From positions 1 through 64,000 of the forward strand of contig JBGUEO010000013.1 of the NCBI GenBank assembly GCA_041821315.1: 64,000 nucleotides of DNA, given 5' to 3'. The position numbers and the translations under genes are program-made. The stretch's first letter is position 1; every line of letters starts with the position of its first letter. The notes beneath the pieces were generated by a model that was not told the origin of the DNA, did not search any database, and saw only the letters and a program-made list of their open reading frames with translations. Source of the DNA: DIGJ01 sp041821315. GTDB lineage: Bacteria; Bacillota; Clostridia; Lachnospirales; Lachnospiraceae. Below are positions 18,616-26,877 of this stretch, one piece after another.

Positions 18616-18801
18616 ATGAATCGCATTATTACTATCAGACGAGAGTTCGGAAGTGGCGGTAGAGAATTGGGCAAGCGGCTGTCCGAGAAGGCAATGGAAA
18701 AGAAAATCCGTCAGATTGATGCGGGTCGTGCGCATTATCGGCAGTTACTTGCCGACTCTAAATGGAATGCAGACTGCTGGTTTGGGGAGGCTTTACAATG
18801 A
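18616..18801 (+). pseudogene. Cytidylate-kinase-like protein with internal deletion
   Basis: The 61-residue frame starts MNRIITIRREFGSGGRELGK, the P-loop end of the cytidylate-kinase-like family. It then jumps to IRQIDAGRAHYRQLLADSKW, which belongs near the C-terminus of the normal product of about 200 residues. The lid and nucleoside-binding parts in between are missing. It keeps a good ribosome site and overlaps the MATE start by ATGA, so it may survive only as a translated leader for the pump gene. Confidence 0.65.
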
Positions 18802-20129
18802 ACATTCAGTTATCTAACCACTTTACCTACCGCAAATTGCTGCGGTTTACCTTGCCTTCCATGGCCATGATGATCGTCACCTCGATTTACGGCGTCATAG
18901 ACGGTTTGTTTATTTCAAATCTTGTGGGAAGCAATGCCTTTGCTGCTGTTAACTTGATTTTGCCGTTCGTGATGATTTTTGGCACAGTGGGATTTATGTT
19001 CGGCACCGGCGGCAGTGCACTAGTTGCCAAAACTCTCGGCGAAGGGGACACGAAAAAAGCAAATCAGATTTTTTCGATGCTGATTTATGTGTTGATTGTG
19101 TTTGGCGTTATATTCACCATACTCGGCATTGTATTTCTTAAACCAATCGCCATCCTGCTTGGAGCCACACCAGAACTGCTAGGTGATTGCCTTTCATACG
19201 GAACATTTTTGCTGCTTACATTAACTGCTTTTATGCTGCAAACCACTTTTCAGACATTTTTTGTCGTTGCTGAAAAGCCGAATATGGGGCTGACAATTTC
19301 CATTGCTTCCGGACTCACGAACATAGTTCTTGATTTTCTATTTATTTTTGTTTTTCGCTGGGGTGTAGCAGGAGCTGCCTCCGCAACAGGGCTAAGTCAG
19401 GTTGTAGGCGGTATCATTCCCTTCGTTTACTTTTTAAGAAAAAATGACAGTCTGCTCAGGCTTACCAGACCTGTTTGGAACGGAAAAGCACTGCTTCAAA
19501 GCTGTACAAACGGTTCCTCAGAGATGATGACAAACCTGTCGCTTTCTCTGGTGAATATGCTCTACAATTTCCAGTTGATGAAGCTTTCCGGGGTAAATGG
19601 CGTATCGGCTTACGGCATTATCATGTATGTATCCTTTATCTTTTCAGGCGTATTTATGGGGTATGCTATTGGTAGCGCACCGATTATCAGCTATCATTAT
19701 GGCTCTGCTAATGACAGCGAACTTAAAAGCCTTTTCAAAAAGAGCCTTGTCATCATTGGCAGCTGTGCTTCCATTATGACGTTGATTGCAGAAATTCTAG
19801 CGATGCCTCTGGCAAAGATATTTGTCGGATATGACGCGGAACTACTAGCAATAACTTGCCACGCATTGAGGCTGTTTTCGCTTTCGTTCCTCTTTAGTGG
19901 TGTGAATATATTCGCATCTGCATTCTTTACCGCTCTGAACAATGGATTGGTATCTGCGTTCATTTCTTTTTTGCGTTCACTAGTGTTCCAAGTAATAATG
20001 ATTTTATGGCTGCCAGTGCTCTGGGGCATAGATGGCATCTGGCTTGCTGTTGTGGTGGCAGAGCTTATGACGCTGGTAATTACCCTTACGCTATTTGCAG
20101 TAAAAAAGAAGCAGTACCACTATTTGTAA
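18798..20129 (+). CDS. MATE-family multidrug efflux transporter
   Basis: A 443-residue protein with twelve hydrophobic segments in two similar halves. It starts MNIQLSNHFTYRKLLRFTLP with GGAGG upstream and overlaps the preceding remnant by 4 nt. The segment FGTGGSALVAKTLGEGD in the first half and YAIGSAPIISYHYGSAN in the second are typical MATE loops of the MepA type. It should expel cationic drugs with Na+ or H+ coupling. The upstream MarR protein is the probable controller. The 3' end overlaps an opposing frame by 10 bp. Confidence 0.92.
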   Translation: MNIQLSNHFTYRKLLRFTLPSMAMMIVTSIYGVIDGLFISNLVGSNAFAAVNLILPFVMIFGTVGFMFGTGGSALVAKTLGEGDTKKANQIFSMLIYVLIVFGVIFTILGIVFLKPIAILLGATPELLGDCLSYGTFLLLTLTAFMLQTTFQTFFVVAEKPNMGLTISIASGLTNIVLDFLFIFVFRWGVAGAASATGLSQVVGGIIPFVYFLRKNDSLLRLTRPVWNGKALLQSCTNGSSEMMTNLSLSLVNMLYNFQLMKLSGVNGVSAYGIIMYVSFIFSGVFMGYAIGSAPIISYHYGSANDSELKSLFKKSLVIIGSCASIMTLIAEILAMPLAKIFVGYDAELLAITCHALRLFSLSFLFSGVNIFASAFFTALNNGLVSAFISFLRSLVFQVIMILWLPVLWGIDGIWLAVVVAELMTLVITLTLFAVKKKQYHYL

Positions 20130-20500
20130 AATCCAGAACCGATAGGAATGACAGTATTGATAAGATGTCGAGAGACATGCACCAAGGCAAACCCCACTGC
20201 TGCCGAACACAAAATTGAGCTGTTACATTTTTGGTGTAGCAGCTCTGGATCACTGAGTTCAGAAACTGTAATATGTTCTTTCCCAGAATAAAGTTCCTTT
20301 TCCATATGAAAGATGACATACCCATCTAAATCCACACCATGAATGCGGATAGCTTCAAAATGAATAAGTTGGCTATCTACACAACTTTTTGTCTTACTCC
20401 AGACAAACGCATCTGCATATCCGTAGCTTTCATCTAGCTTCGGAAACAGACCGCTTTTACAGATACTTTGAAATCTCTTTTTATGCAAATCACACAACAA
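20120..20500 (-). CDS. Hypothetical protein, probably 5'-truncated
   Basis: A 126-residue frame that begins only with TTG inside repeat A and has no ribosome site. It contains YGYADAFVWSKTKSCVDSQL and IRIHGVDLDGYVIFHMEKEL and reads like genuine protein. I do not recognise it. Its 5' end abuts the hairpin repeat at 20485-20556, so it is probably the 3' part of a gene cut by the repeat. Confidence 0.35.
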   Translation of the reverse strand: MLCDLHKKRFQSICKSGLFPKLDESYGYADAFVWSKTKSCVDSQLIHFEAIRIHGVDLDGYVIFHMEKELYSGKEHITVSELSDPELLHQKCNSSILCSAAVGFALVHVSRHLINTVIPIGSGFYK

Positions 20501-20556
20501 AAAAAGAGGCTATGTTTTTCAGTAACGAAGAACATAACCTCATGGTTGTTTTGCCC
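20485..20556. repeat. Repeat A, copy 2 (hairpin repeat)
   Basis: This 72-bp stretch matches 6878-6950 except for a one-base difference in the A run. It has the same orientation and the same hairpin followed on the minus strand by a T tract. Repeat B follows 2.7 kb downstream here but only 57 bp downstream at the first locus. Confidence 0.7.
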
Positions 20557-20664
20557 GATGGTAGACTTATTAAATAGACAATCTATAATTACTTTCTCCA
20601 CGTTCGTTTTTTTATCTAATTCTTTATTTACGTAATTCATGTGCCAGCAAAGTTTCTGATACAC

Positions 20665-21054
20665 TCAAGCAGAATATTTACCATTAAGTTCATCAAGCAT
20701 TAGTTCAAATCCATTTTCAAGAAATCTTCCTCCGAAATGCTGTATGTATAAATAGTTTAGGAAATACATGTTATCAAAATCTTTGCTTACATATCCTTCT
20801 AGTTCTTCATCCTTCTGCAATTCACATATAATATTATTATCAATTACTATTCTAGGAAATATATCAATATTGTTTTTAAGCTCATATGATTTAAGTAATG
20901 CCTGCCCCCAAACCATAGTTTCATCTATATTACTTTGTATTATGCTAATAATTTCATTTAAGTAAAGAAATACATTTTTCCAGTGCATCCTCACCACTGT
21001 CAAGAAGTATATCTGGAGTAGTGCCTGTAGCTTCATTACCAGTTCCATCAGCAT
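20665..21054 (-). pseudogene. C-terminal fragment, possibly nucleotidyl-cyclase-like
   Basis: The convincing part (about 20985 down to 20665) encodes WGQALLKSYELKNNIDIFPR followed by IVIDNNII and a C-terminal SKDFDNMYFLNYLYIQHFGG. The G-x-A-L-x-x-x-Y-E-L-x(6)-P-R-I-V-I-D pattern recalls class III cyclase-like proteins of accessory islands (tentative). Its 5' part runs into the end of the S41 peptidase gene in another frame, so the gene is a truncated 3' remnant. Confidence 0.4.
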
Positions 21055-22225
21055 TCAGACCGTAGAACATGCTAAATCTGACAAGCAATCCACTGTTAGG
21101 CAAGTCTACCAGTAAAGGATCGGCTACTCCGCCATCGCCGTTGGTATTAGTACCTACCAACGTAGCAAATCCACTGTTTTTGCAGAACATAACGAAGTTT
21201 TCAGAAGCTGAGTATACCTTTTCATCTACCAGCACAAAAATCTTTCCCATATACGGTTGTGTTGAAGGCTTAAATTCTGTCCTTTCTATAATGCAATTTG
21301 ATAACTTTCCAGAATACGAGGATAAGACGCCAATACCTTTAAAACCTGAAGCATCGATTATCTCATCTGTTAAAAAATTAGCATTCACACATTCTCGCGT
21401 AATCTGATTCATATTAAAAAAGAAATATCGTTCTGACTGGATAGTCTCTTTAACATTAGGTGATACAAGCAGTTGCTTCCAATATAAATCGCTTCCACCG
21501 CTGTTGCCACGGATGTCAATAATAAGGTTGGGCAACTCTTTTATCTCATTAAAGAAACGTTCAAGCACAGCCTTATCTGACATATAATCCGTCAATTTAA
21601 AACTAGGCAATTTAAGATATGCGGTCATCCCATCATCAAGAATCTTTGAATCAATCTTTGCTTCGCTCACTTTAGGAGTCTCCTCCATCTCTCTGTTTTT
21701 ATAGACATCTTTTAGCCCTACTGTGCTACGAAATCCTGTATGGCTTTGATCTAATAGACTGTAGGTATTTTGACTAATTGGATTCGTCAACGTTTTAATG
21801 AGGGGCTGTATCTTTTGTAATTCATGTTCGCTAAGCAGACCGTCACCGGCAGTCAGAGTATTCGTATACAAACGGTACATATATCCATCCAGTACTGATA
21901 AATGTCCAAAGCCACCAAATTCTTTAAGGAAATATCCGATTTCCTTAAAAAATACAATATCCGTCCTGCTTTTTTCAATATTTTCACGGTATTCTGCATA
22001 AACTGCTTCTTTGTTGATACCAGATACAACTACCTCACCCCAAAATGGATAACTTTTATCTAAAACATCACACAAATACTCAAAATCCGCAATCTTTTGT
22101 TCTGTTGTCAAGTTTATTATCAGTTCGTTTTTTTGTCTAAGATTTTTCATAGAAGTACCTACAACGAGCAAAATTAAAGCGAATACTGAACCTAAAATTA
22201 TTATTAATTTTTTTTTCTTATGCAT
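20954..22225 (-). CDS. S41-family (C-terminal processing-like) peptidase
   Basis: A 423-residue protein with an N-terminal membrane anchor or signal (KKKKLIIILGSVFALILLVVG) and an S41 catalytic domain. The visible core has LIIDIRGNSGG, then VYSASENFVMFCKNSG with the expected nucleophile Ser, then GTNTNGDGG. There is no clear PDZ domain. The start at 22225 has AAGGAGAA upstream; the longer frame from 22267 does not. It probably acts outside the membrane on unfolded or exported peptides. Its last 100 bp overlap the truncated frame downstream. Confidence 0.85.
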   Translation of the reverse strand: MHKKKKLIIILGSVFALILLVVGTSMKNLRQKNELIINLTTEQKIADFEYLCDVLDKSYPFWGEVVVSGINKEAVYAEYRENIEKSRTDIVFFKEIGYFLKEFGGFGHLSVLDGYMYRLYTNTLTAGDGLLSEHELQKIQPLIKTLTNPISQNTYSLLDQSHTGFRSTVGLKDVYKNREMEETPKVSEAKIDSKILDDGMTAYLKLPSFKLTDYMSDKAVLERFFNEIKELPNLIIDIRGNSGGSDLYWKQLLVSPNVKETIQSERYFFFNMNQITRECVNANFLTDEIIDASGFKGIGVLSSYSGKLSNCIIERTEFKPSTQPYMGKIFVLVDEKVYSASENFVMFCKNSGFATLVGTNTNGDGGVADPLLVDLPNSGLLVRFSMFYGLNADGTGNEATGTTPDILLDSGEDALEKCISLLK

Positions 22226-22308
22226 TTCTGTTCTCCTTAGTGTTTTATAAATAATAGGCGTTTGCACTTTCTAACTTTTATATATAACATTTCAATTTAT
22301 ATCATAAT

Positions 22309-23033
22309 TCAACAAAATGATCTAAGATGAAGCTGGAGCAACTGTAGTTTCTGTAAATGCTTGAAATGTCGTAAAACAGTTGCTATGGATAATATTAGAA
22401 GATTTTCTCTGACTAAATTTGGTTTATTTCCGAGAATGGAATATGCTGAAACAACACTGTTTAATGCAGATAGTTTTTCTTTGTTACAATAATTCTTTGC
22501 TACCAGAGCGTCTGATTGATTTGGATTTTCTCCTTTAAAACTCAGCATACCCATATGTGGCTTTTCGGCATCTGCTGAATAATATATTTTTTCTGCTGCT
22601 GTTTGTCCATGTGCTGCCCAGTGCATTTTATTTTGCACTGTTTTTAAAAACATCATTGATGATTTAGTTCTGGGATCATAGGCAATACTTGTTGCATAGA
22701 TATCAAGTACTTTTCTCCAGAACACCTTTTCAGAAGAACGTATATCTCGTATACGTTCTAACAATTCATCAAAAAATACTCCGCCACCATTATTTTTCAA
22801 TAAATCGTCATTCATAGCAAAGCCTTTTTTCATATATTCTTTTAAGACACTGCTTTTCTCGTCAGCTCACCATCATTAAATATAGTTTTTATATGACGAG
22901 AAATAGTGGATTTATCACGTTGAAACAATTCTGCCATTTAATCGATGGAGAGCCAAACTGTATCATTATCAAATGTAGTTTCTAATTTAGTCAAACCATC
23001 TTCGATCTGGTACATTACAATTTCAGAGTTCAT
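22309..23033 (-). pseudogene. RhuM-family protein, multiply disrupted
   Basis: From an ATG at 23033 the frame gives MNSEIVMYQIEDGLTKLETT then a TAA (22938-22940) where the family has Gln. The helix-turn-helix part AELFQRDKSTISRHIK follows. It then skips about 50 residues to KEYMKKGFAMNDDLL and RIRDIRSSEKVFWRKVLDIY, with MHWAAHGQTAAE. The C-terminus after LNSVVSAY is out of frame. An internal stop, a deletion and a frameshift make it a clear pseudogene. RhuM genes are common on integrated elements. Confidence 0.8.
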
Positions 23034-23262
23034 TATTCACTCTCCTAACTTGATTTTCTTTTATTATACGCGTTTTATCAAAAATTTTCCATAAGTATAG
23101 TAAAAAAAGGCTAAGTTCATACGCCATTTATCGGTCTACACTTCGCCTCTTAATTTTATGGTATTTTGCTTAAAATCATTATGTCATCTATATTTTTGCT
23201 AATTTTCAGGCTCCAAACAGATGATATTTCCGGTCTGATTTTTCCCCATTTTTCGCCACAAC

Positions 23263-23345
23263 GTATCATCAAAATCACAGTTTCAACGTGCCTTGTGGCG
23301 GTGATAATGATGTCGTAGGAAGTTGGTGGTTCCTTGGAGGAAGAA
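23263..23345. repeat. Repeat B, copy 2 (multi-stem structured repeat)
   Basis: This stretch resembles 7008-7098 and shares the block TGCCTTGTGGCGGTGATAAT. It keeps the CGCCACAA/TTGTGGCG arms as a perfect 8-bp pair. The CATCAxxATCAC/GTGATAATGATG pair has two mismatches. The rest of 23034-23400 shows no gene. Confidence 0.6.
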
Positions 23346-23401
23346 TAGCTTTACAAATTTATTAATATAAAAATGGTCTATCTAGCCTTTTATTATAAGC
23401 A

Positions 23402-23611
23402 TTATTCTTTTTTAAAGTTAAATCCTGCTTGTATAATAAAACCCAATGATTTACCATTAACCGATGATGGTTTTAGATGCTGAATAAACTCCATCATAAT
23501 TTCCGGCATAGCGTGGATGTATAAAGGCAGAATAAATATTACCGTTTCATATTCTTCAACATAACGTGCCAATTCTTCCATATTATAATTGGCGTTGCAT
23601 ATTATGCTCAC
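23402..23611 (-). pseudogene. Flavodoxin-like NAD(P)H oxidoreductase fragment
   Basis: A 69-residue frame contains ETVIFILPLYIHAMPEIMME and KSLGFIIQAGF. This is the central part of a flavodoxin-fold reductase (FMN-binding loop after the third strand). The N-terminal phosphate-binding loop and C-terminal half are missing, and there is no ribosome site. Confidence 0.55.
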
Positions 23612-23721
23612 TCGGGTTTATTCTATGCTCATTCGCTTAAGATACCAGAAACGGCATAGATACATATATCCATGTTTGTTTTAATATGTTATACAAATAA
23701 CTTTTTGGAGGATATTTATAT

Positions 23722-24657
23722 ATGTGTACAGCAATAACATTACAGTCACAATCCAACGAGGTGTTCTTTGGGCGTACCATGGACTTTTCACATGATATTA
23801 TACCAAAGTTTTATATCGTCCCCAGTTCATACGTATGGCATAATAACTTAAATAATAATCTAATCACAGATTCCTACCGATTTATCGGACTTGGTCAGGA
23901 GCTTGATGGAATTTTGGGTTTTTATGATGGTGTCAATGAGAAAGGCTTTGCGGCAGCAGCCTTATATTTTGCCGGCTATGCCCAGTACAGTATTACAACG
24001 CATGATGACACCGAACAGATTGCATCCATTGATTTTCTCCACTATATTCTGGGCCGATGTACTTCTGTAAAAGAGCTAGCTGCTCTATTAAAAGATATTA
24101 CCATAGTAGGTATTCCAGATCCTGTTACTAACACAATAGCACCATTACACTGGATTGCCACCGACAGAAGCGGCGCATGTGTAGTAATTGAACCGACTGA
24201 CAAGGGGTTGAAATTAATAAATAATCCCATTGGCGTTATGTCAAATAGCCCTGATTTTAATTGGCATATGATAAATTTGAGAAACTATACAGAAACTTCT
24301 CCAACACAAACTGAAGAAGTCTTTTGGGATAATATTCAGTTAAATCCTTATGGGCAGGCCGCAGGAACGTCGTCCCTGCCAGGTGGCTTTACCTCTCCTG
24401 AGCGATTTGTACGAACCGCTTATTTAAAAACACATTTGCCAAAACCAAAGGATAGCCGCGAAGCAATTACAGCATGTTTTCATATCATGGAAAGCGTCTC
24501 TATACCAAAAGGAGCTGTCATGACTAATCGAAACACCTTTGATTATACAAAATATACAACATTTATTAATACTAATACCTGTGAATACTTCTATAAAGCT
24601 TATGATGACATAACTATTAAGAATGCAAGCCTTTGGCAAAGAAACGATAGCCAATGA
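23722..24657 (+). CDS. Choloylglycine hydrolase-family enzyme (penicillin V acylase/bile salt hydrolase-like)
   Basis: A 311-residue N-terminal nucleophile hydrolase. Cys2, which becomes the N-terminal nucleophile once Met is removed, is followed by Arg18, Asp21, Asn175 and Arg228, the full catalytic set known for this family. Residue 82 is Tyr, as in penicillin V acylases, whereas many bile salt hydrolases have Asn. No signal peptide is seen, so it is cytoplasmic. It cleaves linear amides; the substrate could be bile salts, penicillin V or acyl-homoserine-type amides. GGAGG lies before the start. The last residues (SLWQRNDSQ) run into a MATE remnant, so the extreme C-terminus may be altered. 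Confidence 0.85.
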   Translation: MCTAITLQSQSNEVFFGRTMDFSHDIIPKFYIVPSSYVWHNNLNNNLITDSYRFIGLGQELDGILGFYDGVNEKGFAAAALYFAGYAQYSITTHDDTEQIASIDFLHYILGRCTSVKELAALLKDITIVGIPDPVTNTIAPLHWIATDRSGACVVIEPTDKGLKLINNPIGVMSNSPDFNWHMINLRNYTETSPTQTEEVFWDNIQLNPYGQAAGTSSLPGGFTSPERFVRTAYLKTHLPKPKDSREAITACFHIMESVSIPKGAVMTNRNTFDYTKYTTFINTNTCEYFYKAYDDITIKNASLWQRNDSQ

Positions 24658-24895
24658 CCTAATGCGCCTTCAACATCATTATTTCATAAGACAAGGATTG
24701 ACCAGTTCTCAACAGGCAATTAAGACTTCTATTCTCTGGTCAACCATATTTTGTGTTGTTTTCGGGTTGATAGCCGCCATATTCCCCGAGGGAATTATGT
24801 CACTGTTTACAAAAGAAGATATGGAGATGGTTAATGTCGGCTCAATCGCACTCCGGGCTACATACAGAAAAAATACGCTTTATCTCTACCGTTAA
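24623..24895 (+). pseudogene. MATE transporter fragment
   Basis: The open frame encodes YFIRQGLTSSQQAIKTSILW then STIFCVVFGLIAAIFPEGIM and SLFTKEDMEMVNVGSIALRA. This is one central section of a MATE pump (about 80 of some 450 residues). The N-terminal half is missing and the frame ends early. Its 5' end overlaps the hydrolase gene. Confidence 0.75.
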
Positions 24896-24951
24896 TAAGA
24901 ATCTCGATTAAACATTAAATTAGCTTATTGTTGTTAATTGCTAATATAAAT

Positions 24952-25007
24952 AGTAAACATCAATCTGGAAAACCGTTGCTTTATGGTTTTCCAGATTGAT
25001 GTTTACT
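24952..25007. terminator. Long perfect hairpin between convergent genes
   Basis: Two perfect 23-bp arms (24952-24974 and 24985-25007) enclose a 10-nt loop. It lies between the plus-strand MATE remnant and the end of the minus-strand methyltransferase gene, and probably ends transcription from both sides. The T tract is weak. Confidence 0.6.
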
Positions 25008-25043
25008 TAACTTATTTTTAATTACAGTTTACTTCTTCTGTGG

Positions 25044-26336
25044 CTATTGGTCTTTCTCCAATAAGCAAACGCATTCTGTATGGCTCGTCATCGGAAACAT
25101 GTCCACTGGTTGTATCTCTTTCACCGCATAGCCACTCTTGGTTAAATATTCCAAATCCCGTGCCTGCGTTTCTGGATTGCAGGAAATATAGACTATTTTC
25201 TTTGGTGAAAGCTTCGTAAGTGAATTTAAAAATTTTTCATCACTTCCAGCTCTTGGGGGATCCATAAAAACAACATCCGCATGTTCTCCTTGCGATGTCA
25301 TTTGCATCATAAAGTTGCCCGCATCTTCTTGATAGAATGTAACATTAGTAATTGTATTTCGCTTTGCATTAATGATAGCATCCTTTACTGCATCTTTATT
25401 AAGCTCTACTCCAATCACTTCTTTTGCTTTTGCACTTGCAATCAAGCCAATTGTTCCGATTCCACAATAGGCATCAATTACACGTTCCTTACCTGAAAGT
25501 CCTGCCATGGCAATTGCCCTACGATATAAAACTTCAGTCTGAACAGGATTTATTTGGTAGAATGATTTGGGCGAAATACGAAATACAAGATTGCATAACG
25601 TATCTTCAATATAGCCTTTTCCATAAATAGTAGTCGATTTGTCTCCTAAAACCATACTTGTTTTTCTATTGTTTACGTTAACAATAACCGTTGTAATTTC
25701 TGGATGAAGTTTTCGAAGTGCTTTCACAAAGTTATTTTTTGATGGCAAAATAGGTGAACCGAGTACTAATACTACCATAATTTCCCCGCTCACATATCCC
25801 GTTCGAACTAGCACATGACGAAGTAATCCATATCCTGTATCCTCATCGTACGTCTTTATTTTAAATGATTTCAATAAACCACGAATGTCACAAATAATAG
25901 CATCTGCCTTTTTATTTTCAATTTGACAAACATCAATTGGCACTACCATGTGAGTACCTTCCTGATAAACACCCGATATAATCGTTCCATTTCTCAGACG
26001 GGTAAATACCGCATGAACCTTATTTCGATAATGATACGGATCTTTCATCCCGATAATCGGCTTTACCGTTCCATACTCTTTTAAAAGATCGTTTACTTTC
26101 TTTTGCTTTTTCTCTAATTGCTTGTCATAGGGCATTCCCTGCAATTGGCAACCACCACATTTTTTTGCTACCTTACAGCTATTATCACTTGTTTTCACAC
26201 TAGGTTTACCAGAAAATACATGCCCTTTTTTAGTACTATTTTCTTTCTTCTCTTCTCTTGTATCTTGCGTTTTTATATTTCTAATAAAGCCATCCTTTGA
26301 CTTCTTCTTACCTTCTTTTTTCATCACTTGTTTCAT
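25044..26336 (-). CDS. RumA/RlmD-like 23S rRNA (uracil-5-)-methyltransferase
   Basis: A SAM-dependent tRNA/rRNA uracil-C5 methyltransferase of 430 residues. A basic N-terminal extension comes first. Then CKVAKKCGGCQLQGM gives the clustered cysteines of the [4Fe-4S] site. The SAM motif is VIDAYCGIGTIGLIA, the catalytic region MDPPRAGSDEKF, and YISCNPETQARDL holds the nucleophile Cys. The start at 26336 has GGAG 6 nt upstream; 26348 is a possible alternative. It stands alone between two hairpin terminators. Confidence 0.9.
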   Translation of the reverse strand: MKQVMKKEGKKKSKDGFIRNIKTQDTREEKKENSTKKGHVFSGKPSVKTSDNSCKVAKKCGGCQLQGMPYDKQLEKKQKKVNDLLKEYGTVKPIIGMKDPYHYRNKVHAVFTRLRNGTIISGVYQEGTHMVVPIDVCQIENKKADAIICDIRGLLKSFKIKTYDEDTGYGLLRHVLVRTGYVSGEIMVVLVLGSPILPSKNNFVKALRKLHPEITTVIVNVNNRKTSMVLGDKSTTIYGKGYIEDTLCNLVFRISPKSFYQINPVQTEVLYRRAIAMAGLSGKERVIDAYCGIGTIGLIASAKAKEVIGVELNKDAVKDAIINAKRNTITNVTFYQEDAGNFMMQMTSQGEHADVVFMDPPRAGSDEKFLNSLTKLSPKKIVYISCNPETQARDLEYLTKSGYAVKEIQPVDMFPMTSHTECVCLLEKDQ

Positions 26337-26510
26337 TATTCGCTCCATCTTTCTATTTGAAAAGATACATAATATACAGCATGTATTTTCCTATCATTAA
26401 GTACTACTTTTATAAATTGTAGCACAAAAAACTTATCTTGTATAATATATTCTTTCATTCATGACGATATCTTATATGTAAACCATTGAACTGTGTCATA
26501 ATCAAGGAGG

Positions 26511-26768
26511 ATGATTGTCGCAAAAACAATAGGTGGTTATAAAATCGAAAAAGTAGAAAAAATCACAGCATGTAATTCTTATACTGCTGGCAACAAACGT
26601 AATTGTAACCCATCGGACTTTGAAACTATTTTTACCACATTATTGTATCAAAAAGAAGAGTGCAAGGATGCACCGGTCGCCGAAAGCGATATTAGTTATG
26701 AAAGCTACAATGACAAAGCACTAAGTTTTTTTACGAATCATAAGCACATTACAGACATTTGGTGTTAG
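26511..26768 (+). CDS. Hypothetical protein (85 aa)
   Basis: An 85-residue hydrophilic protein starting MIVAKTIGGYKIEKVEKITA, with no membrane segment or motif I recognise. AAGGAGG directly abuts the ATG, an unusually short spacing. No better in-frame start exists, so it may be translated poorly. A strong terminator follows. It is isolated between the RumA-like gene and the subtilase array. Confidence 0.55.
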   Translation: MIVAKTIGGYKIEKVEKITACNSYTAGNKRNCNPSDFETIFTTLLYQKEECKDAPVAESDISYESYNDKALSFFTNHKHITDIWC

Positions 26769-26785
26769 ATTCTAGTATAGTAAAG

Positions 26786-26835
26786 TGGTGCGGATGTAGA
26801 AGAATCTATTATGATTTCTTTTTACATCCGCACCA
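26786..26835. terminator. Bidirectional intrinsic terminator
   Basis: Perfect 13-bp arms TGGTGCGGATGTA (26786-26798) and TACATCCGCACCA (26823-26835) are followed by TTTT. It separates the plus-strand hypothetical gene from the end of the five-gene minus-strand subtilase array. Confidence 0.8.
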
Positions 26836-26877
26836 TTTTACATTCCAGAAATTTTTCCCGCCTCTTGCACTATATCT

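Noticed and set aside
23722..24895. A fused hydrolase-MATE protein
   Set aside because: The hydrolase frame stops before the MATE sequence becomes recognisable, and the MATE piece is in another frame and lacks most of the protein.
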